A stretch of DNA of 64,000 bases from Palauibacter sp965208055 (GCF_965208055.1 NZ_CBDBNY010000004.1:558001-622000); one strand, 5' to 3'; counted from the stretch's first letter, positions 1-10,235 are shown. The notes: generated by a model not told the origin, from the letters alone. Numbers and translations are program-made.

Positions 1-116
1 GCCGCCTTGCCGGGCACGGATCCTGAAGGGCGGGTATCTTGGCTTCGGGAGGCCGACCGGTCCCGGGAGTCGGCCGTCGCATGGACCGTGGCAGGGAGAC
101 CGACTGTGAGACACGC

Positions 117-2060
117 ATGCTGAAACTGCGCGGCAGGGCACCGCGTCCGGGTGTCGCGATCTCCGGTCTCGCGCTCGCGGCTTGCGGCGGCGGCACGACG
201 GACCCGCCACCGCCTCCCCCTCCTCCTCCGCTCGCCACGGGGTGCGGAGGGGCGGCCACGCCGTCCGTATCCGTCACGCTGGACCTGGCCCCCGGCCAGC
301 ACGCCACGCTCGACAACCCCGGGGATGTGCGCGCCTTCAGGCTGGCGGGCGGCGACTCGCCCCGCGACTACCAGGTCATCGTGCAGAGCGCTTCCGAAGC
401 GCCCGGTCAGCGCGTGGACGGCTGCATACGGGTTCGCGCCGAGCGCGCCTCCGGGAACGTGACCCCGCCCCGAGCGCCCCGTCTCGCGCCTGCGAGCGGA
501 GACTTGAGCCGCGACCTTCGCCGACGGGCGTCCTGGTTCGCGCGAGAGCGCATTCTTCGGGAGCGGGATCTCCAGGAACTCGCCGCGGTCGGCGCCCAGC
601 CCGTCAGGCCCGGAACTCGGGGGCTCGATCCTCTGAAGCTGGCCGATGCGCTACAGCCGCCGGGACTCGGAGACACCCTGTCCTTCAGAGTCGGGGTAGG
701 GGCGGACCTGGTCGTGAACTGCCGCAATCCGACGATGGTCACGGGCGAGGTCAGGTACGCCGGAGAGCACTTCACCATCGTCGAAGACCTCCAGTTCCAC
801 GATCAGCCGGACAGCGACCGGTTCTCGCCGGACGAGTTCGAGGCGATTGGCCGGCAGCTGGACGACGTCGTGTATCCGATGGACGTCGCCTACTTCGGCG
901 AACCCGCGGACATCGACGACAACGGCACCGTCTTCGCCCTCATCACGGCCGAGGTGAACAAGCTCACCCCCGCCGGAGAGGCGAGCGTCGTCGCCGGTTT
1001 CTTCCTGGCGCGCGATCTCACGGCGAGATCCAGCTGCGAGGCCTCGAACGAGGGGGAGATCTTCTATCTCGTGGGTCCGGATCCGGACGAGGACTTCGGC
1101 GCGGACATCAGCCTCAGCTTCGCGAACGCGCTCGCGCGGTCGACCGTTGCGCACGAGTTCGCGCACCTCCTCAACACCCAGCAGCGCGTCACGCTCGGGG
1201 GCGGGAACATCTTCGGCGATCGAGAGGTGGCATGGCTCGATGAAGGCATGGCCCACCTTGCCGAGGAGATCGCCGGCCTCCGCGCCGCGGGCCTCGGGAC
1301 GAGGGCGAACCTCGATCTCGACATGATCACGACGAGCGAGGAACAACTCGCCATCTACAACCATTATCACGTCGTGAATCAGATTCGCCTCGGCCGCTTT
1401 CTGCGAGGCGGCTGTCCGACGCCGGATCCCAACGGTCCGGCGGCGACCCGGGTGCTCGGGGACGCCGCCGGCGAAGATCCGGGAGGAGTGGAATCCCTCG
1501 CCTTCCGTGGCTTCGGGTACGGCTTCGCACGCTGGCTGGGCGACCAGTTCGGGGCGTCCGGGAGTGGGGGAGCGCTGCCCGGCGGCAGGGAGGAGGAACT
1601 GTTTCGGTATCTGGCCTCGGGCGGGCCCGCGCACTTCAAGGGCATCACCAACGTCGAGCGTGCGCTCCAGGCCGTGGCCGGCGTGGAGATGGAGTGGGAC
1701 GAACTCCTCTCGCTGTACCTCACGTCTCTCATCGCGGACGACCGCGCGCCGGCCGCCGCGGATCCCCGGACGCAGTGGAGGACCTGGAATCTCCCGGCGC
1801 TGTACCGGCAGCTGAGCGAATCCAATCTCGGAGACAGCTGCCCGTTCACCCGCGACTTCCCGCTCACGCCCTCGAGGGTGAATGTCCATGTGTCGACGAG
1901 CAGCTCGACCGAGTTCACCGTGAACTCCTCCACCGGGCGCTACTTCTCGCTCGTGAGCTCGGGCGCGACGCCCGGCCTGGTCGTCGAGGTCATGGACCCG
2001 GCCGGAGCCAACCTCCCCGGACGTGCGCGGGCGCAGGTCACCGTACTGAGGACGCGCTGA
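117..2060 (+). CDS. Lipoprotein with HExxH zinc-metalloprotease domain (M30-like), paralog 1
   Basis: Predicted secreted zinc metalloprotease anchored by lipid. The ATG at 117 is preferred to the upstream in-frame ATG at 39 because it puts a lipoprotein signal (LALAAC) at the N-terminus. A Gly-Gly-Gly and polyproline linker follows. The mature domain carries HEFAH at about residues 346-350 and a downstream WLDEGMAHLAEE segment whose glutamate could be the third zinc ligand, as in M30/hyicolysin-type gluzincins. The next gene starts on the last base of its stop codon and is a paralog with the same layout (IVED segment, Cys-x3-NE-E block, HExxH). The family assignment rests on motifs; the substrate is unknown. 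Confidence 0.8.
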   Translation: MLKLRGRAPRPGVAISGLALAACGGGTTDPPPPPPPPPLATGCGGAATPSVSVTLDLAPGQHATLDNPGDVRAFRLAGGDSPRDYQVIVQSASEAPGQRVDGCIRVRAERASGNVTPPRAPRLAPASGDLSRDLRRRASWFARERILRERDLQELAAVGAQPVRPGTRGLDPLKLADALQPPGLGDTLSFRVGVGADLVVNCRNPTMVTGEVRYAGEHFTIVEDLQFHDQPDSDRFSPDEFEAIGRQLDDVVYPMDVAYFGEPADIDDNGTVFALITAEVNKLTPAGEASVVAGFFLARDLTARSSCEASNEGEIFYLVGPDPDEDFGADISLSFANALARSTVAHEFAHLLNTQQRVTLGGGNIFGDREVAWLDEGMAHLAEEIAGLRAAGLGTRANLDLDMITTSEEQLAIYNHYHVVNQIRLGRFLRGGCPTPDPNGPAATRVLGDAAGEDPGGVESLAFRGFGYGFARWLGDQFGASGSGGALPGGREEELFRYLASGGPAHFKGITNVERALQAVAGVEMEWDELLSLYLTSLIADDRAPAAADPRTQWRTWNLPALYRQLSESNLGDSCPFTRDFPLTPSRVNVHVSTSSSTEFTVNSSTGRYFSLVSSGATPGLVVEVMDPAGANLPGRARAQVTVLRTR

Positions 2061-3919
2061 TGGTCTGTCGCGTATCTGGAATCCTCCTCGCCGTGGCCTC
2101 CGCGGCGGCGGTCGGGGGCTGCGGCGGCGAAGGGGGACCCACGTCTCCTCCACCGCCCGGACCGCCGCCTCCGCCGCCCGGACCGACGATCGGAGCCTCG
2201 CTCAACCTGCGGCCGGGAGAGGTCCACGTACTCTCCGAACGCGACGCGATCCGTGCATTCGAGATTCAGGGGGCGGCGGAAGGGCGCGAGTACCAGGTGA
2301 TCGTGATGAGCGCGTCGCTTTCGGAGGGACGCACGACTCCCCTGCGCGTCAGAGCCCGAGCGGACGACGTGAGCCCGAACGTCGTCCCGAACGCGCGGAC
2401 GAACCGCAGCGGAAGGGATGCCGCGATCCCGCCGGCTCGCGGGCTTGCCGGCGAATTGCGCCCCGACCGGGACTGGCATCTGCGGCAGATGATCGAGACC
2501 GAACGCGAGTTGCGCCGCCTCCGCGCCCGCCCCGCCGAGGGGATCGGCCGGGCTTCGCGCGGGCTCGCGGCGGCCGTCTCCGACGTCCCCCGGGTGGGTG
2601 ACACGCTCACGGTCAGATCCGCCATCGTGCCCGGAGGGGGCGTCCAGTGCACGGCGAACACGCCCATCAAGTCGACGGTGCGGACCGTCGGCGAGCACTT
2701 CATCATCGTCGAGGACGATCGACTCGCCGGTCGATTCACGGAGGAGGACTACGCCGACCTCGACCGGGAACTCGATGAATTCATCGCCCCGGTGAGCCAC
2801 GAATACTTCGGCGAGCCGGACGATCTGGACGGCAACCAGCGCGTCATCGCCTTCTTCACCGGAGAGGTGAACCGTCTCAGCGAGCCCGAGAGCGGGAGCG
2901 TCGTCATCGGCTTCCACTGGATCGGGAATCTCTTCGAGCGCGAGAACTGCCCGGCGAGCAACGAGGCCGAGATCGTCTGGCTGATCGGTCCGGACCCGGA
3001 TGCCGAGTTCGGCATCGAGATCGGCGTGGATTTCGTGAAGCGAGTCGCCCGCAGCCTGGTCGCGCACGAATACCAGCACCTTCTCAACGCCTCGCAGCGC
3101 CTGGGGGGGCAGCGCGGCCAGGACACGTGGGGTAACGCCGACCTGTGGATCAACGAGGGCCTGTCGCACGTGGCGGAGGAAGTCACCGGCTTCTACCGGC
3201 AGGGACTGCGCGTACGCGGGAACTACGGGTACACGGAACTGATCGCCGGCGATCCCGACCTTGTGGCGTTCCGCGATTTCTTCGAAGGCAATCTGGAAAA
3301 CGCTCGCGAATACCTCTCCGCCACGACCGAATTCAACCCGCTCGCGCTGAACAACAACACGCTCGACTTCGCGACGCGCGGCTGGGGATATGTCTTCGTG
3401 CGCTGGTTCGGCGACCGTTACGGGCCGGCCGGACCGGGCGGGATCGTCGCCGGGTCGGGCGAGGCGGCCCTCTACCGGGAACTCGCGGTCGGCGGCCCCG
3501 GCTATCTGTTCGGATACGAGAACTTCCTCCGCGCGGCGGAGGTGGTCGCAGGCGAGACGACGACTTGGGGCGACGTTCTGGCCGAGCACTTCGCGGCTTC
3601 GGCGGCGGACGACGCACACGAGGCGCTCCCGGACGGGGCCCAGTTCTCGACATGGAACTGGCCGCGACTGTGGGAGGAACTGCGGACTGCGGGGGTCCGG
3701 GGATTGACCGGAGGCGACCCGCTCCGGCGCCGCATCATCCAGATGGGGGCGGGCGTGTCGTCGACGGACGAGTTCGACCTCGGTTCCTCGACGGCCCGTT
3801 ACTACCATCTGCGGGCGGCGGGGGGCCATCCCTCGATGATCGTGGAGACGACCATCGCCTCCGGCGGCAACGTTCCCAACAGCGCGGAGGCGCGCATCAT
3901 CGTCGTGCGTACGCGTTGA
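2060..3919 (+). CDS. Lipoprotein with HExxH zinc-metalloprotease domain (M30-like), paralog 2
   Basis: Second member of the tandem pair. The ATG at 2060 overlaps the TGA of the previous gene (TGATG), implying translational coupling. The N-terminus is a signal peptide ending VGGC followed by a polyproline stretch. HEYQH lies at about residues 336-340 and WINEGLSHVAEE follows about 30 residues later, the same spacing as the upstream paralog. Shared blocks include GEHFIIVEDDRLAGRFTEED and NEAEIVWLIGPDPDAEFG. Likely a periplasmic or surface gluzincin. The catalytic residues look intact; substrate unknown. Confidence 0.82.
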   Translation: MVCRVSGILLAVASAAAVGGCGGEGGPTSPPPPGPPPPPPGPTIGASLNLRPGEVHVLSERDAIRAFEIQGAAEGREYQVIVMSASLSEGRTTPLRVRARADDVSPNVVPNARTNRSGRDAAIPPARGLAGELRPDRDWHLRQMIETERELRRLRARPAEGIGRASRGLAAAVSDVPRVGDTLTVRSAIVPGGGVQCTANTPIKSTVRTVGEHFIIVEDDRLAGRFTEEDYADLDRELDEFIAPVSHEYFGEPDDLDGNQRVIAFFTGEVNRLSEPESGSVVIGFHWIGNLFERENCPASNEAEIVWLIGPDPDAEFGIEIGVDFVKRVARSLVAHEYQHLLNASQRLGGQRGQDTWGNADLWINEGLSHVAEEVTGFYRQGLRVRGNYGYTELIAGDPDLVAFRDFFEGNLENAREYLSATTEFNPLALNNNTLDFATRGWGYVFVRWFGDRYGPAGPGGIVAGSGEAALYRELAVGGPGYLFGYENFLRAAEVVAGETTTWGDVLAEHFAASAADDAHEALPDGAQFSTWNWPRLWEELRTAGVRGLTGGDPLRRRIIQMGAGVSSTDEFDLGSSTARYYHLRAAGGHPSMIVETTIASGGNVPNSAEARIIVVRTR

Positions 3920-4470
3920 TCCGCCCGGACCGGCGCGGCGTCCGTCATCTCCTGGCCTGTGCGGTCGCGAGCGGGGTGATCGGGGCCTGTGCGCCCGGCG
4001 CACGTTTGGCCAAAGCCGTGGACCGGGTGGGCGAGGTCGGTCCCGAGTCGTTCGTGGGGACGGTGCGCGTCGTGGGGAGCGAACCCTTCCCGAATACGAT
4101 CGTTCAGGCGGAGGACGGCCGTTCCCTGATCGCGTTGGGTGTCTTGCGGGACGATATCCGGAGGCTCTCCGGTGCGAGGGTCCGGATCACGGGCCACTTG
4201 CGGCAGGGCGAGCAGCCCGCGGCGGCTCTCGACGTGTCTTCATGGGAGGTCGTGTCGGTAGACGGAGAGCGGCCTCTGGTCGGGAGACTCGAGGGGGAGG
4301 CGGAACAGTTCCGCCTCGTGCGTCCCGGAGGCGCAGAGGTCCCGCTGAACTTCGTTTCGGGCCCGCTCGCCGAGGGCGTGGGTTCGCTCGTCTGGATCCT
4401 GCTGGACGAGCGCGGGGGCGTGGCCGGTTACGGCATCATCCGCGAACCCGACGGAGGCCCGTCCGGCTGA
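3916..4470 (+). CDS. Small lipoprotein of unknown function
   Basis: About 184 residues. The in-frame TTG at 3916 overlaps the stop of the preceding protease gene by four bases (TTGA) and gives a short signal peptide ending VIGAC, a lipobox. The rest is beta-rich and contains two similar halves (roughly ...VGTVRVVGSEPF... and ...LVGRLEGEAEQFRLV...) that read like OB-fold or similar small barrels; that is only an impression. It is third in an apparent lipoprotein operon with the two metalloproteases, so it may be an accessory or inhibitor. I do not recognise the family. Confidence 0.6.
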   Translation: MIRPDRRGVRHLLACAVASGVIGACAPGARLAKAVDRVGEVGPESFVGTVRVVGSEPFPNTIVQAEDGRSLIALGVLRDDIRRLSGARVRITGHLRQGEQPAAALDVSSWEVVSVDGERPLVGRLEGEAEQFRLVRPGGAEVPLNFVSGPLAEGVGSLVWILLDERGGVAGYGIIREPDGGPSG

Positions 4471-4486
4471 GACTCCGGTACGCAGC

Positions 4487-4519
4487 CGGATCGCCCGCAA
4501 GCTCGCGTTTGGCGATCCG
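4487..4519. repeat. Perfect 9-bp inverted repeat downstream of lipoprotein operon
   Basis: CGGATCGCC (4487-4495) and GGCGATCCG (4511-4519) form a perfect 9-bp stem with a 15-base loop between the lipoprotein operon and thrS. No T-run follows, so it is not a classical intrinsic terminator. It may be a 3' stabilising hairpin or part of the thrS leader. Confidence 0.5.
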
Positions 4520-4591
4520 CGGACCCCACCCTAGCTTCCGCGTCCACCGAGAGTCAGAGTCCAACCGAATCGTGCATCGACGGGTAGGCCG

Positions 4592-6535
4592 ATGAACGAA
4601 CCCCAGATTTCCATCACGCTCCCCGACGGTTCCTCGAAGCGGCTCCCCCGCGGATCGAGCGCCGCCGATCTTGCCGCGGCGATCGGTCCGGGGCTGGCCC
4701 GGGCGGCCGTGGCCGCGCGCGTGAGCGGCGTCCTCACGGATCTTTCGGCCCCCCTTCCGGATGGGGCGGAAGTCGCGATCGTGACGCGCAGCGACGAAGA
4801 CCCCGACGCGCTCTACGTCCTTCGGCACTCCGCGGCGCACGCGCTCGCCACCGCCGTACGCGAACGGTATCCGGGCGCGGGGATCGGCTTCGGCCCTCCG
4901 ATCGACGATGGCTTCTACTACGACTTCGAGGTTCCGGCGCCCTTCACGCCGGAGGACCTGGAAGAGATCGAGCGCGCGATGGCCGAGGTCGCGGGGGCGG
5001 ACGATCCGTTCGAGCGCCGCGAGGTCACGCGCGATGAAGCTCTGGAACTCTTCTCGGACGACCCGCTCAAGCTGGAGCGGCTGGCCGAAATTCCCGAGGG
5101 CGAGGCGATTTCCGTCTATCGAAACGGGCCGTTCCTCGACCTGTGCCGCGGGCCGCACGCTCCCCGCACGGGTGAGATCCGACACTTCCGGATTCTCAGT
5201 GCGGCGGGGGCCTATTGGCGCGGCGACGAGCGGCGGCAGATGCTCCAGCGCATCTATGGCACGGCCTTCTACTCCCGGGAAGCGCTCGAGGCCTACATCA
5301 CCCGCGTCGAGGAGGCGCGCAAGCGCGACCACAGGAAGCTGGGCAGGGAACTGGACCTGTTCTCGATCCAGGACGAGATCGGGCCCGGGCTCGTGTGCTG
5401 GCACCCCAAGGGCGCGCGCGTGCAACTCGAGCTGAGGCGCTGGATCGAGGACTTGCAGGAGGCGCACGGCTACGAATTCGTCTACACGCCGCACGTCTCC
5501 AGCGAGGCGCTCTTCCGGCGCTCCGGGCACCTTCCGAACTACGCGGAGAACATGTACCCCCGGATGGAGGGCGAGGACGGCGAAGCGTTCCGCGTGAAGC
5601 CGATGAACTGTCCGGGACACATCACGATCTACGCGGCGCAACCCCGCAGCTACCGCGACCTTCCCGTGCGGTTGTCCGAGGTCGCGAACGTGTACCGCTA
5701 CGAGCGGTCCGGGACGCTCCACGGCCTGCTGCGCGTGCGCATGCTCACCATGGACGACGGGCACGTCTTCTGCACGCCGGATCAGATCGAGGACGAGATC
5801 TTCATCTGTCTGAAGCTGGTCGACATCGTGATGACGACGCTGGGCCTCGACTACCGGTTCGATCTCTCGACGCGACCCGATGGGGACAAGCGGATCGGCG
5901 GCGACGAGGTGTGGGATGTGGCCGAGGGCGCCCTGCGCGACGCGCTGGAGCGCGGAGGACTCGACTACGAATTGGACGAGGGCGGGGGCGCGTTCTACGG
6001 TCCCAAGATCGACATCAAGTACAGGGACGCGATCGGTCGCGAGTGGCAGGGCGCCACCATCCAGCTCGACTTCAACCTGCCTGACCGCTTCGAACTCGAG
6101 TACATGGGGACGGACAACAAGCCGCACCGCCCCGTGATGATCCACCGCGCGATCTTCGGCACCCTGGAGCGCTTCACGGGCGTGCTCATCGAGCACTTCG
6201 CGGGCGCCTTCCCGCCCTGGCTCGCGCCCGTACAGGTGCGAGTCCTGCCGATCACGGACGCCCACGCGCCGGCGGCAGGGGACATCCGGGACTGCCTCGC
6301 CGCCGAAGGCCTGCGCGTGGAACTCGACGCCCGCTCCGACACCCTCGGCTACCGCATCCGCGACGGCGAACTGCAGAAGGTCCCCTACCTGCTCGTCGTC
6401 GGCGACCGCGAAATCGAGGCCGGCACCGTCGCCGTCCGCGCCCGCGGCGCCGACCGGAAGCAGGAGGTCGTCCCCCTCGACGACTTCGTATCCCGCGCTC
6501 GAACCCGAGTGGAAGGAAAAGCCCTCACCGCCTGA
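4592..6535 (+). CDS. thrS: Threonine--tRNA ligase
   Basis: Charges tRNA-Thr with threonine in the cytoplasm. At 647 residues it has the full bacterial length. Order: N-terminal TGS domain (about residues 1-65), second additional/editing domain with HSAAHALA and DDGFYYDFE (about 75-225), class II catalytic core with RPMNCPGH-type motif (here KPMNCPGHI), a motif 2-like RYERSGTLHGLLRVR, motif 3 (MIHRAIFGTLERF) and a C-terminal anticodon-binding domain. The usual GFTQDDAH block reads MLTMDDGH here, a mild deviation. Flanked by unrelated secreted-protein genes, so probably monocistronic. Confidence 0.97.
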   Translation: MNEPQISITLPDGSSKRLPRGSSAADLAAAIGPGLARAAVAARVSGVLTDLSAPLPDGAEVAIVTRSDEDPDALYVLRHSAAHALATAVRERYPGAGIGFGPPIDDGFYYDFEVPAPFTPEDLEEIERAMAEVAGADDPFERREVTRDEALELFSDDPLKLERLAEIPEGEAISVYRNGPFLDLCRGPHAPRTGEIRHFRILSAAGAYWRGDERRQMLQRIYGTAFYSREALEAYITRVEEARKRDHRKLGRELDLFSIQDEIGPGLVCWHPKGARVQLELRRWIEDLQEAHGYEFVYTPHVSSEALFRRSGHLPNYAENMYPRMEGEDGEAFRVKPMNCPGHITIYAAQPRSYRDLPVRLSEVANVYRYERSGTLHGLLRVRMLTMDDGHVFCTPDQIEDEIFICLKLVDIVMTTLGLDYRFDLSTRPDGDKRIGGDEVWDVAEGALRDALERGGLDYELDEGGGAFYGPKIDIKYRDAIGREWQGATIQLDFNLPDRFELEYMGTDNKPHRPVMIHRAIFGTLERFTGVLIEHFAGAFPPWLAPVQVRVLPITDAHAPAAGDIRDCLAAEGLRVELDARSDTLGYRIRDGELQKVPYLLVVGDREIEAGTVAVRARGADRKQEVVPLDDFVSRARTRVEGKALTA

Positions 6536-6714
6536 TGGGGGGCGGGGCGAGGCCGGAGACTCGCTCGGCAGCGGCCTGGCAGGTGATTGCCGTGGGCCTC
6601 CGGGGGCACGCCGCCCCCCAAATTGGAGGCATATCTTCCCGAGAGTCCAACGGGTATCATCGCGGCCGCCCCCCATAGATCCCGCCGTATGATAGGCAAC
6701 CGAGGAGCGTCGAG

Positions 6715-9684
6715 TTGGCCAAGGCTCATCATTCAGACGGTCTCCGCCCGGTGTGCGGCAGCGATTACCCGAGCCGCGGATGGACGGACGGCGAATCACG
6801 GATTCGCCGGACGCTTGCCTACGTAGGAGTGATCCTCATCGGCGGTTCGCTTTCGACGTGCGGCGGCGGGGAACCGACCTCACCGAGCCGGCCGCCTCCG
6901 CCTCCGCCTCCCCCGCCGAACCGGGCTCCGGTGGCGGTTGGAACCATACAGGCGTTGGAGCTGGCCGTGGGTGATTCCGCGGCTGTGCAGCTATCGGGCT
7001 TCTTCCGTGATCCCGATGGCGACGCTTTGGACTATTCCGCCAGCACATCGAACGCCGGAGTGGTTACGGCTGCAATCTCGGGCACGGTGGTGACGGTCGT
7101 TGGCATGGGCGCCGGAACGGCAACGGTAACCGTAACGGCTACGGATCCCGGTGGTCTCGCGGCACAGCAGAGTTTCGCGGCAACCGTGCCCAACCGGGCA
7201 CCGGAGGTGACGGACACGATTGCCGACCTGGAACTCGCGGCGGGTGATTCTGCCACCTTCAACTTGGAGGAGTACTTCCGCGATCCCGATGGGGACACGC
7301 TCAGCTACGCGCCGGAGTCATCGGACGAAAGGGTGGCCGCCGTTTCGGTGTCGGGCTCGACGTTGACCGTCCGCGCGCTTGCCAAGGGTCGCGCCACGAT
7401 CTCGGTGACGGTGGCGGACCGCAGCGGACTTTCGGTCGGTGACAGCTTTGACGTGACCGTACCCAACCGGGCGCCGATCGTCACCAATACGATCCCGACC
7501 CAGCGGCTGACCGTGGGAGAAGCGAGCGAATGGATGGGATCAGAGTACTTCGCTGACCCGGACGGGGATGCCTTGACCTACGCGGCGGGCACGACGGACG
7601 CGTCCATCGCCCTCGCCATCGTGTCGGGCGGCGACTTCGGCATCGTCGCCGTGGCGCCCGGAACGGCAACGGTCACGGTCACGGCCACCGACGGCGACGG
7701 TCTAAGCGCCAGTCAGGGCTTCCAGGTGACGGTGCAGGCGCAGGGGGCGGTCATCATCACGCAGGTTGAACCCACGGTGTTGCTCGAGGGCGCGCCCGCC
7801 ACCATCCGCGGCTCCGGTTTCTCCAGTATCCCCGGCAACAACACCGTGTTGATCGATGGCCTGGCCGCGACCGTGACCGCGGCGAGTTCCACGAGCCTCT
7901 CCGTCACCGTCCCCCACGCCGACTGCCTGCCGCCCCGGCAAGCCGAGCTGCGCGTGACGGCATCCGGCAGCAGCGCTGCGGTCTCTGTCGGCGTGACCCC
8001 GGCGCGCGAGGAGGATCTCGCGCTGCCGGCCCACTGGTATCGCTACACGTTTTCCGGGAACGGGTGTCTCCACCTGCCGCGTTCCGCGACCGGTGGCGAG
8101 TACCTGATCGGCGTCGTGTCGACCTCGGAGGCACCGTCCTCGCTGACCCGGGTCACAATGACGAGCGTGCCGGGCGATCCAACCGTGGCCGCCGAGGGCC
8201 GCGGCGGGACGACCGACCTCGTCGCTGCCTCGATGGCGCTCGCCCCTGCGGAGCCTGGTGCAACCCGCATGCCGCGACCGGCGGCACCCGTCGGAGGTGT
8301 GTCGTCGGGTCTCGCCCAAGAGGCTCTCGACCCACTGCGCGACCGGCGGCGGCACGACGAGATCATGGAGCGCAATCGCAGTCTGGTGCGACAGTTGGGG
8401 CGATCCGATTGGCCGGCTAGAACGGTGGACGCGCTTGCCGACACCGTCAATTACGCACGCGGCGACACGGTGACCCTCTACGCCGACCTCGACCGCACCT
8501 GCCAGCAGTCCGGCCAGGTTCGTGCCGTCGTCCGGCTCGTGGGAGATAACGGCATCTGGCTGGACGATGTCGCCAATCCCAGCGGGACGTTCACCGACGC
8601 CGAACTTACCGGTTTTGACGCGTTCCTGACTCGGCACACGCGACCGGTGCATGACAGCTACTTTGGCCGTCTGTCAGATGTCGACGCAAACGAACGGTTG
8701 CTCATCCTCATGACCCGGGAGGTGAATCGCATCGACAATCTGGCCGGCTGGGTTTCATGGTATGATCTCTACCCGGCCTCCCAGTGCGCGACCAGCAACG
8801 AGGCGGAGATCACGTACCTCTATGTACCCGATCCGGTGGGTACGGTTGGAGAAGCGAGGACAAAGCAGCGCTTGCTTGATTACTACCCGCTCCTGCTGAC
8901 CCACGAGATAACCCACTTGGTGCAGGCAAATGCCGAAGTGCTCGGCTCGGCCGACTTCAAGACGAGTTGGGAGCATGAAGGCGGAGCCAGCTTGGCGGAA
9001 CAGCTGGTCGCCTACCAGCTGTTCGGGCACGGATCGAACCGGGATCTGGGCTATGAGGAGTATCGGGCCGGGAGCTACTGGTATTGGAATGCGTGGGTCT
9101 TCGACATGGCCGCCTTCTTCGGGTGGGACGGGAGCGGCGACGGTAGGGGTCGCATCGCAGGTGCCCCCGAACAGTGCACCTGGATCGGCCTGGCCAGCGA
9201 GGGGAACGAAGGCCCATGTCTGGGGAACCCGGCGTACGGCGTGTCCTCCATGGTGTTCCGCTATGCCATGGACCGCTGGGGTAGCGACTATCCCGGTGGC
9301 GAGATGGCGTTGATGAGACGGCTTACTCAGTCTCCCCACAGGGGGTTCTCGTCTCTTGAGGATGTCAGCGGCTGGCGCATCGAGGCGATCCTAGCGGATT
9401 TCTACTCGATGCTGTGGGCCGATGGTCGCATTTATGACGCGAATGGTATGACATCTTGGAACCTTTACGAGACATTCAGCCGATTCGACACCAGCCGCCA
9501 TCTCCTGCCGTGGACATCCTCGCACGCCGCCTTCGAGGGTTCGTTGAACGTCCGTGCCGGTTCTTCCGTCTACCTCCACTGGACGCCGAGGGGCGGCGTA
9601 GCGCCGACCAGTCTCAAGGTGGCGTCCGTCGGCGGAGGACGCGTTCCGGACCACATCTCAGTCTGGGCGCTCAGAATCCGCTGA
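6715..9684 (+). CDS. Multidomain lipoprotein: three cadherin/PKD-like repeats, IPT/TIG, HExxH metalloprotease (paralog 3)
   Basis: About 989 residues. The TTG at 6715 is supported by GAGGAG at 6702-6707. A lipobox (GSLSTC) is followed by a polyproline linker and three repeats of about 90 residues, each beginning NRAP and containing DPDGD (calcium-binding-like, Ig/cadherin fold). An IPT/TIG-like domain (VEPTVLLEGAPATIRGSGFS) comes next. The C-terminal half is homologous to the two proteases at 0.1-3.9 kb: HEITH at about residues 730-734, then WEHEGGASLAEQ. Probably a surface-anchored gluzincin held away from the membrane by the Ig-like stalk. Substrate unknown. Confidence 0.82.
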   Translation: MAKAHHSDGLRPVCGSDYPSRGWTDGESRIRRTLAYVGVILIGGSLSTCGGGEPTSPSRPPPPPPPPPNRAPVAVGTIQALELAVGDSAAVQLSGFFRDPDGDALDYSASTSNAGVVTAAISGTVVTVVGMGAGTATVTVTATDPGGLAAQQSFAATVPNRAPEVTDTIADLELAAGDSATFNLEEYFRDPDGDTLSYAPESSDERVAAVSVSGSTLTVRALAKGRATISVTVADRSGLSVGDSFDVTVPNRAPIVTNTIPTQRLTVGEASEWMGSEYFADPDGDALTYAAGTTDASIALAIVSGGDFGIVAVAPGTATVTVTATDGDGLSASQGFQVTVQAQGAVIITQVEPTVLLEGAPATIRGSGFSSIPGNNTVLIDGLAATVTAASSTSLSVTVPHADCLPPRQAELRVTASGSSAAVSVGVTPAREEDLALPAHWYRYTFSGNGCLHLPRSATGGEYLIGVVSTSEAPSSLTRVTMTSVPGDPTVAAEGRGGTTDLVAASMALAPAEPGATRMPRPAAPVGGVSSGLAQEALDPLRDRRRHDEIMERNRSLVRQLGRSDWPARTVDALADTVNYARGDTVTLYADLDRTCQQSGQVRAVVRLVGDNGIWLDDVANPSGTFTDAELTGFDAFLTRHTRPVHDSYFGRLSDVDANERLLILMTREVNRIDNLAGWVSWYDLYPASQCATSNEAEITYLYVPDPVGTVGEARTKQRLLDYYPLLLTHEITHLVQANAEVLGSADFKTSWEHEGGASLAEQLVAYQLFGHGSNRDLGYEEYRAGSYWYWNAWVFDMAAFFGWDGSGDGRGRIAGAPEQCTWIGLASEGNEGPCLGNPAYGVSSMVFRYAMDRWGSDYPGGEMALMRRLTQSPHRGFSSLEDVSGWRIEAILADFYSMLWADGRIYDANGMTSWNLYETFSRFDTSRHLLPWTSSHAAFEGSLNVRAGSSVYLHWTPRGGVAPTSLKVASVGGGRVPDHISVWALRIR

Positions 9685-9815
9685 CCGGTCCCGGGGGCTA
9701 GGGGGCTGATCGCCTCCCGGTCCGGCCTGGCCGGTGGGACTTGGCCCCCCAGACCGCTTTGGCGGGCAGTGTCAATCCATGGAAAACCTCGCAAGCCTTC
9801 GCAGGGAGTGCTCAG

Positions 9816-10235
9816 ATGAAAAAGATCGTCGGCCTCGCCCTCCTGGCGGTCGCCTGCGGCGGTGAGACGACCGCGCCGGTCGCGCCTCCCCCTCCACCTC
9901 CGCCTCCGAACCCGGTGGGGACATACAATCTCACGACGATCAACGCCGTCCGCCTGCCGGTCACGGTTACACTCGAAGGGGTAACCATCGTGATTACGTC
10001 GTCCGTCCTGAACATCCGCAGCGGCAACACCTACTCGGGCAACGTGACCGGCCACGATCCGATTACGGGGATTGGCGTGACGGTTGGGGCAACGGGTACA
10101 TGGACACAAGCGGGGAGCACCATCACCATGCGTGGCGACTCCGGTGGCTGCACCGACCTCGCCATTATCGAAGGCCGAACCCTGCGAATCGCGCGCGATT
10201 GTGCGTACGGGTGGGAGATGGTGTACCAGCGGTGA
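9816..10235 (+). CDS. Small polyproline-linked lipoprotein
   Basis: 139 residues. The ATG at 9816 follows an AGGGAG ribosome site; an upstream in-frame start would bury the signal peptide. MKKIVGLALLAVAC gives a lipobox, then an eight-proline linker as in the neighbouring proteases, then a beta-rich domain (TYNLTTINAVRLPVTV, GTWTQAGSTITMRGD) that resembles lipocalin-like or heat-resistant outer-surface barrels. Function not recognised. Confidence 0.75.
   Translation: MKKIVGLALLAVACGGETTAPVAPPPPPPPPNPVGTYNLTTINAVRLPVTVTLEGVTIVITSSVLNIRSGNTYSGNVTGHDPITGIGVTVGATGTWTQAGSTITMRGDSGGCTDLAIIEGRTLRIARDCAYGWEMVYQR

Noticed and set aside
651..2153. Long minus-strand ORF opposite the first protease gene
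   Set aside because: Arg/Pro-rich translation with no domain, and the plus strand has a lipobox and HExxH; a GC-rich shadow.
4436..6799. 787-residue minus-strand ORF opposite thrS
   Set aside because: Complement of a fully conserved thrS; no recognisable domain.
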